Shown: piece by piece, positions 18,137-22,640 of the stretch
Layout of the letters: the number at the start of each line of letters is the position of its first letter
Numbering within the stretch: the first letter of the stretch is position 1
Assembly: GCA_946803715.1 (NCBI GenBank)
Contig: CAMPET010000056.1
Coordinates: 55,394 to 78,033 of the forward strand
Source: Beroe ovata
Taxonomy: Eukaryota; Ctenophora; Nuda; Beroida; Beroidae
DNA length: 22,640 nucleotides
Direction: 5' to 3'
Position numbers and translations under genes: made by a program
The notes under the pieces: generated by a model
Database searches by the model: none
Seen by the model: only the letters and a program-made list of their open reading frames with translations
Told to the model about the DNA's origin: nothing

Positions 18137-18250
18137 TGTGGATAGGGGATTAAAGTTCTTCTAATATCTGTTTTCAGTTCCATACAAACTCGTGTACCAC
18201 TATTATGCATGTGGTTATATGCCAATATTATTGTGGATAGGGGATTAAAG
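18137..18250. repeat. Direct repeat TGTGGATAGGGGATTAAAG
   Basis: A 19-base sequence occurs at 18137-18155 and again at 18232-18250, 95 bases apart, in otherwise unremarkable sequence. It may reflect a small duplication or a target-site-like duplication around 18156-18231. Confidence 0.8.
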
Positions 18251-18448
18251 CAATCCTACTGTTCTCAGTTCTGGAAAGTACTTTGTTCTGCTTTATGTTT
18301 AGTATTAAACAATAGTCATCAATATGAGGATATTCAAACATTCTTTGTCCACAGACAGTGTGTGTTGGGGTTAATAGCACTATTACAATCACAAACAAGA
18401 ATACACTTTCACACAGCTTATAACAAGGTCCAAGAACTCGTGCAATAA
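18209..18448 (+). CDS. Possible exon or small open frame, 79 codons
   Basis: The open frame includes a leucine-rich helical stretch (KVLCSALCLVLNNS, VLGLIALLQSQ) and ends at a TAA, with a possible acceptor TTCTCAG just inside (exon from 18269). I do not recognise it and there is no duplicate or splice partner to confirm it. It could equally be chance. Confidence 0.2.
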   Translation: MWLYANIIVDRGLKQSYCSQFWKVLCSALCLVLNNSHQYEDIQTFFVHRQCVLGLIALLQSQTRIHFHTAYNKVQELVQ

Positions 18449-19063
18449 TCAGCCCCTTTAAGTTTATTCTTGAGATTCTATAAGAAGTGGGCTATACTTG
18501 GGTCTGGTTTTTAAGATATCAAAATTTTATTACGATTTATCTATTATTGATTTTCTTAATTATATTTCTACAATCTATAACACCGACGAACCTCAACTTT
18601 AATTTAACTGTATATTTATTAATTTAACTATTGTTTAACCTCTTACTACACTATTTCAACACTTGGTTAGATGTTAGATCCAGTAGTTAGAGCAGTAGAT
18701 TGTTCTTACAGCTGATTATCTTTTCATTGCCTGATTACCGTCAATTAATTACATTATTACAGCTCTTATATTATAAGTTATTATCATCATGAAAAAGGAC
18801 TTCACTGAATGTCAAATAGGTTTAGGGCTCTTTCAACGCCGATTTCCTTGCTTTATTTCAAAACCCAATAATACATATCAGCTAATTGTGTTTCATCTTG
18901 AATTCTCCGACTATTGCGATACGGAATGTGAGTAGATTCGAATCGATTCAGAATATGAATGTGCGATCACAATCATTGTGATGAGACCCTTCATTGATCT
19001 AACTCATATTTGATAACGGGTAGTTAGTTTTGATAATCTCCCAATGCAATAGTTATAGGGGAG
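18449..19063. other. AT-rich intergenic sequence before gene D
   Basis: No exon or repeat was identified. The promoter of gene D should lie here, but no clear core promoter motif stands out. Confidence 0.45.
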
Positions 19064-20586
19064 ATGGATGTGATAAAGTTTACCACGCCCTATGCGGAGT
19101 GGTTCATTGATAAACTCCAGGATAAACAACTGTCAGCATCCCAACAACAGGTCAGTGCCACGTGTATCTCACACGTGTACTCTGTACAGTGGTATGTGTA
19201 ACGTGGTGTGTGTGTGTCTCAGCCGTGTCTCTCGTTATGTGTCACACGACTCACGTGATAATGTGTGTCGCGTTGTGTGTGTCTCTCGTTGCTTATAAAA
19301 CAGATGTCAAAGGTTGTGTCACGCATGACGTGTCTTATCATGTATTACGTCACACTGTTGCTAGGTAACTGAAACCCCCCTCTCCCCCAGCTATGGCTAC
19401 GTCACACTGTTGCTAGGTAACTGAAACCCCCTCTCTCCCCCAGCTATGGCTACTCTGTGGTCTGCATGTGCACCCCAAACACTGTGCACTACATCTGGCA
19501 CTTTACCGGTGGAATCTCAAGAATGCCACTGTACAGGATGCAGCAGGTGGTACTTGAATATTGAACATTCAGTATTGTACACCCAGTATTGTACACTCAG
19601 TATTGTACACTCAGTATTGAACACTCCGTCAGTCATTCCCTCAATCACTCGCTCACTTGCTCTCACTCACTACTCTATTCCCGCAGATGAGTTGAGTAAG
19701 ATACTACAGGAGTTCCCAGATGATCCAGAGCTGATAAGATACCTCTCAGACTTGATAGTGTCTGTCAATTCACTGTCAACCACTGTAGAGGTAAGGAGAT
19801 GGAGATATTACACAATTTCATAGACATAGATATTAGACACAGATACAGACAAAGAGATACGGACACGTACAAAGAGATACAGACACAGACACAGACACAG
19901 AGATACAGATGAAAAGACACGGAAGAAATACATACACAGTACACACACATGAAAAGATAGAAACACACACAGACACAAACAGCTGGGATATAATGGAGGA
20001 TGATGTTCTTGAAACAAATTTGCTTCAATGTTTCATATTTCTGCTCATTGGGACTCCGTAAACTTTAAATTTTTCTTTTCACCACACTCGTCGTATCACT
20101 TGATTCATCACTTGACTCATCACTTGACTCATCACATTACGCATCACACCACTTATCAAACATCACCCCACTTATCACTCAGGTTGAAGTGTTTAAATCA
20201 TTATCCCTGACTGAACAACAGAGTGTGTTCTTGACTGTGGCATCATCACAAACTGATAAACTGGCGTGCACTTCTACCGTACTTCAGGTTTGTTCATGTC
20301 TGTAATCGTGTTTGTGTGTTTGTGTATGTATGTTTATGTATGTATATTCGTATGTCTCTGTATGTTATTTGTGTCTCGTGTTTTTGAAATATATATACAC
20401 GTGTACACTGTACGTGTCCATCTTGAGTTACCATGCCTTGGTTTTGGACATTAAACACAGGATGAAATTCAATACTGTGAATTCCGATGTAGTCTCTGTT
20501 GCAGCACACTGCTGCAACATGTACCTGATATAACTGTGATAATTCACCGTGTTCTAAATTCGGAGTTATGCGGGAGGAAAATTTAA
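19064..20586 (+). CDS. Gene D: unrecognised helical protein, five predicted exons, 174 residues
   Basis: Exons 19064-19150, 19444-19546, 19687-19790, 20183-20287 and 20461-20586 have GT-AG boundaries and agreeing phases (0, 1, 0, 0), giving 175 codons with stop. The ATG opens MDVIKFTTPYAEWFIDKLQ. Later exons give WLLCGLHVHPKHCALHLALY, ELSKILQEFPDDPELIRYL and EVFKSLSLTEQQSVFLTVAS. These look like amphipathic helices of an all-alpha, possibly HEAT/ARM-like protein, but I do not recognise the family. The last exon is Cys-rich (CEFRCSLCCSTLL) and less certain. A GT at 20521 could be a donor, making the gene continue to the right. Confidence is good for the first four exons as a spliced unit and lower for the end. 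Confidence 0.6.
19347..19450 (+). repeat. 52-bp tandem duplication across the exon 2 acceptor of gene D
   Basis: ACGTCACACTGTTGCTAGGT and the following CCCCCAGCTATGGCT occur at 19347 and again at 19399. Both copies contain a pyrimidine tract and an AG|CTATGGCTAC acceptor (exon starts at 19391 and 19444). Use of the first would meet TAG or TAA within ten codons, so only the second keeps the frame. Confidence 0.85.
19566..19625. repeat. Short tandem repeat AGTATTGTACAC(T)C
   Basis: Three to four units around AGTATTGTACACTC lie in intron 2 of gene D, flanked by the variant AGTATTGAACACTC. Confidence 0.8.
19820..20165. repeat. Simple-sequence intron of gene D (AGACACAGA and TCATCACTTGAC)
   Basis: Intron 3 consists largely of GATA/GACACA low-complexity sequence (to about 19980) and, nearer its end, a short TCATCACTTGAC repeat. 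Minus-strand open frames here are low-complexity artefacts. Confidence 0.7.
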
Positions 20587-20989
20587 GGAATCCGGGGAAA
20601 ATTTGAGGAATTTCCCATCGCTCTAGGATTGGAGATTAATCATTAATGTAGTATACGAAGTAATTAACGTCTAACAACGAAGGAGTTGTTTAACATCTCA
20701 GTGCTTTTCTAATTTCTATTCGAGTACATTGGACCAGATGTTACCTATACAACTCACAACAGATGCATTGCAAATTCCGAACCCCCTTTGTTAAGCGCAT
20801 ACTTCCATGCAATTTCACCTACTTTCGCATTCGCCGCACGCATCGTAAGGTAGGTGCTTCGCGCGAAATTGGAATTTTCAATACTCACGCGCGTTTTGAT
20901 TAGCGCGCGGATAGATTGGAATAGTAGGATTTGGGAAAATAGCGGGATATTTTGTATTCAGTGGGTTTATTATAGTGTGATGATTACCA
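20587..20989. other. Intergenic or intronic sequence, nothing recognised
   Basis: No exon is supported. A short stretch near 20835-20920 is richer in GCGC words, resembling the GC-rich block at 4260-4850 in character but not in alignable sequence. Confidence 0.4.
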
Positions 20990-21425
20990 TATGCTTAGGG
21001 TGTGATGTCTGAGACCCTTATCGTACCCCTAATTTGACTTAAACTGGCATAGGGAGTGGTCACAGAGCATCCAGACCTCTGAAATTGGAATCAGCGCTCA
21101 AAATTACACGGATAGCAATAACTGAAGCATGAAAATTGAGCAAAAAAGCCAAGAGGAGTGAAAGACTCCTAGATAACCGATGGTATCCATGTAGTTGAGC
21201 TGGGTTTGGTCTCAACTAAGCGATGTGAGTGTCATATGTCATGTCATGGGGTGAAGTGTTTTGTTATTAGGGTACGCAGATTGAATGTTTAAACGTCTGA
21301 GACCTTCATGTGACCCCCTATTTGATTAGCAAAAATTTCCGCGTGGTGCAAAATACCCCTGGACAATCGCTGTGATCCATGTAGTTGAGCCAGGTCTCAA
21401 CTAAGCGATGTGTGACATGAGTGAG
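20990..21425 (-). repeat. Inverted and degenerate copies of the right-end satellite unit
   Basis: From 21005 to about 21120 the sequence is the reverse complement of the ~152-bp unit at the right end (GTCTGAGACCCTTATC, TGGTCACAGAGCAT, GACCTCTGAAATTGGAATCA, GCGCTCAAAATTAC). A shorter second start, GTCTGAGACC, lies at 21295. Two direct repeats of CCATGTAGTTGAGC and CTCAACTAAGCGATGTG occur near 21187 and 21376. Confidence 0.75.
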
Positions 21426-21680
21426 AAGTGTATTGTGAATTGTATTGTGGCGAGTGTTCTGGACATGCGCTTTGCGGTGGCCTAGACCGATACAGCTAGA
21501 TCAACTCTAGGGCTGAGGACTAGGCTAGGTCCTTCTTACACTCCCCGTCGCGATCGATACTAGCTGCAGCATATCCAGAACCCAAGATTTATTTGTGTTG
21601 TTATTGTGTTGGGTTTGGTTAGGAACACCGATGATACAGCCGACCTGATGCTGATGGCTAGTATGCAACAACACTCCTCA

Positions 21681-21825
21681 TTCGACCTGAACACATGGCT
21701 AAACCGCACTACACTATCAACTACACTCGATGAGCTGGGTCAACCGACCCTTCGACCTGAACCCATGGCTACACTACACTGCACTACACAATCAACTAAA
21801 CTCGATGAGCTGGGTCAACCGACCC
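21681..21825. repeat. 70-bp tandem duplication
   Basis: TTCGACCTGAAC.CATGGCTA followed by CTCGATGAGCTGGGTCAACC occurs at 21681 and 21751. The open frame through it (21606-21890) is carried by the repeat and has no recognised domain. Confidence 0.85.
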
Positions 21826-21909
21826 AAACACTAAGTACAAAAGTCGGTTTTATTAGTCTGAAATCTCAAAAATATTTCCTTATGATCTAGTTCTCATTTC
21901 AATTGTACA

Positions 21910-21967
21910 AGTTGCAGCATCTAATTGATCACGTTTTCTATCACGTGATCAATTAGATGCTGCAACT
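21910..21967. repeat. Perfect 24-bp inverted repeat (hairpin)
   Basis: The left arm, 21910-21933 (AGTTGCAGCATCTAATTGAT and CACG), is the exact reverse complement of 21944-21967, with a 10-base loop (TTTTCTATCA). Perfect pairing over 24 bases suggests a recent palindromic mobile-element end or a small hairpin RNA precursor. Confidence 0.9.
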
Positions 21968-22084
21968 GTGTAATTTATCTGATAGACAGACGTCGTCTCA
22001 GTCTTAATTACTTAACCATTGTTTCCTATGTAATTTTAGAGTTTATTCCGTCTTTCAAGCTGTGTCAATTTGATAAAATAGAGG

Positions 22085-22640
22085 GTCAACCGTAATTTTG
22101 AGTGCTGATTCCATTTTTCGAGGTCTCAATGATCTGTGACCAACGCCTATGCAAGTGTGGGACAAATAAGGGGTCAGATAAGGGTCTCAGACGTCTACTT
22201 ACTACGTCTACTTGATTTTAGTAACTAAATCATCATTTCCTATGCGATTTTGAGCGCTGATTCCATTTTTCGAGGTCTCAATGCTCTGTGACCAACAGCA
22301 ATGCGAGTGTTGGACAAATAAGGGGTCAGATAAGGGTCTCAGATGTTTATTTACCACGTCTACACAATTTCCATAACTAAATCATCATTTCCTATGCAAT
22401 TTTGAGCGCTGATTCTATTTTTCGAGGTCCGAGTGCTCTGTGACCAACAGCAATGCGAGTGTTGGACAAATAAGGGGTCAGATAAGGGTCTCAGATATCT
22501 ACTTAATGTATTGACTCAATTTTCATATACTAAGTATCAATTTCTATGAATTTTTTATCGCTGATTCCATTTTTCGAGGTCCGAATGCTCTGTGACCACC
22601 GCCCATGTCAGTATGGGTCAAATAAGGGGTCAGATAAGGG
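22085..22640 (+). repeat. ~152-bp tandem satellite running off the right edge
   Basis: Units start at about 22082, 22234, 22386 and 22538 (CATTTCCTATGCNATTTTGA, then GATTCCATTTTTCGAGGTC, CTGTGACCAAC, GACAAATAAGGGGTCAGATA). The first is diverged at its start. The unit is also present in the opposite orientation at 21005-21120, so the whole 20990-22640 region may be one fold-back-type repeat complex. Confidence 0.85.

Noticed and set aside
19765-20028. Minus-strand open frames rich in Cys, Val and Tyr
   Set aside because: Low-complexity CA/GA sequence inside a gene D intron.
21470-21560. Possible tRNA-like folding around CCTAGACCGATACAGCTAG
   Set aside because: No A and B box pair, anticodon arm or acceptor stem could be assembled.

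Overview
The window looks like draft-assembly sequence from a metazoan nuclear genome. Genes are split by GT-AG introns, simple repeats and minisatellites are abundant, and single unresolved bases (N at 2263, 4441, 15465, 16340 and 17207) probably mark joins. A sponge or another early-branching invertebrate would fit the compact genes and short introns, but the sequence does not prove it. Nothing bacterial, viral or CRISPR-like was seen.

Left part (1-5654): a ~118-bp GC/E-box-rich satellite, then the 5' half of a minus-strand cytoplasmic dynein intermediate chain gene (coding exons between 3671 and 1194, continuing off the left edge). One of its introns holds an isolated, same-strand exon of an SLC9A8/NHE8-type sodium/proton exchanger. 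A GC-rich block with nested direct and inverted repeats follows (4260-4850).

Centre (5655-14935): the most unusual part. Two plus-strand genes lie in tandem. Gene A (5655-8175, four exons, 591 residues, intact) starts with a segment resembling the LisH-like dimerisation region of CstF-50 (CSTF1). It lacks any WD40 propeller and instead carries two copies of an ~88-residue domain I do not recognise, with a small winged-helix-like (perhaps LOTUS-like) pattern. Gene B (8639-13839) has the same N-terminal exons but seven copies of the domain, a hybrid exon made by a ~525-bp internal duplication, and three frame breaks. A decayed eighth copy and a ninth fragment follow, so gene B is either a young pseudogene or an expanding gene with sequence errors.

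Right part (15435-22640): exons of a small tail-anchored protein, a chromodomain protein, and a second copy of the tail-anchor exon. The second copy sits in a ~0.8-kb duplicated block with Ns at its edges, probably an allelic or assembly duplicate. Gene D (19064-20586, five exons, predicted 174 residues, not recognised) follows. The right end holds a 24-bp perfect hairpin, a 70-bp duplication and a ~152-bp tandem satellite whose unit also occurs inverted ~1 kb to the left.

No pathway links all the genes. Genes A and B are paralogues from one local duplication.
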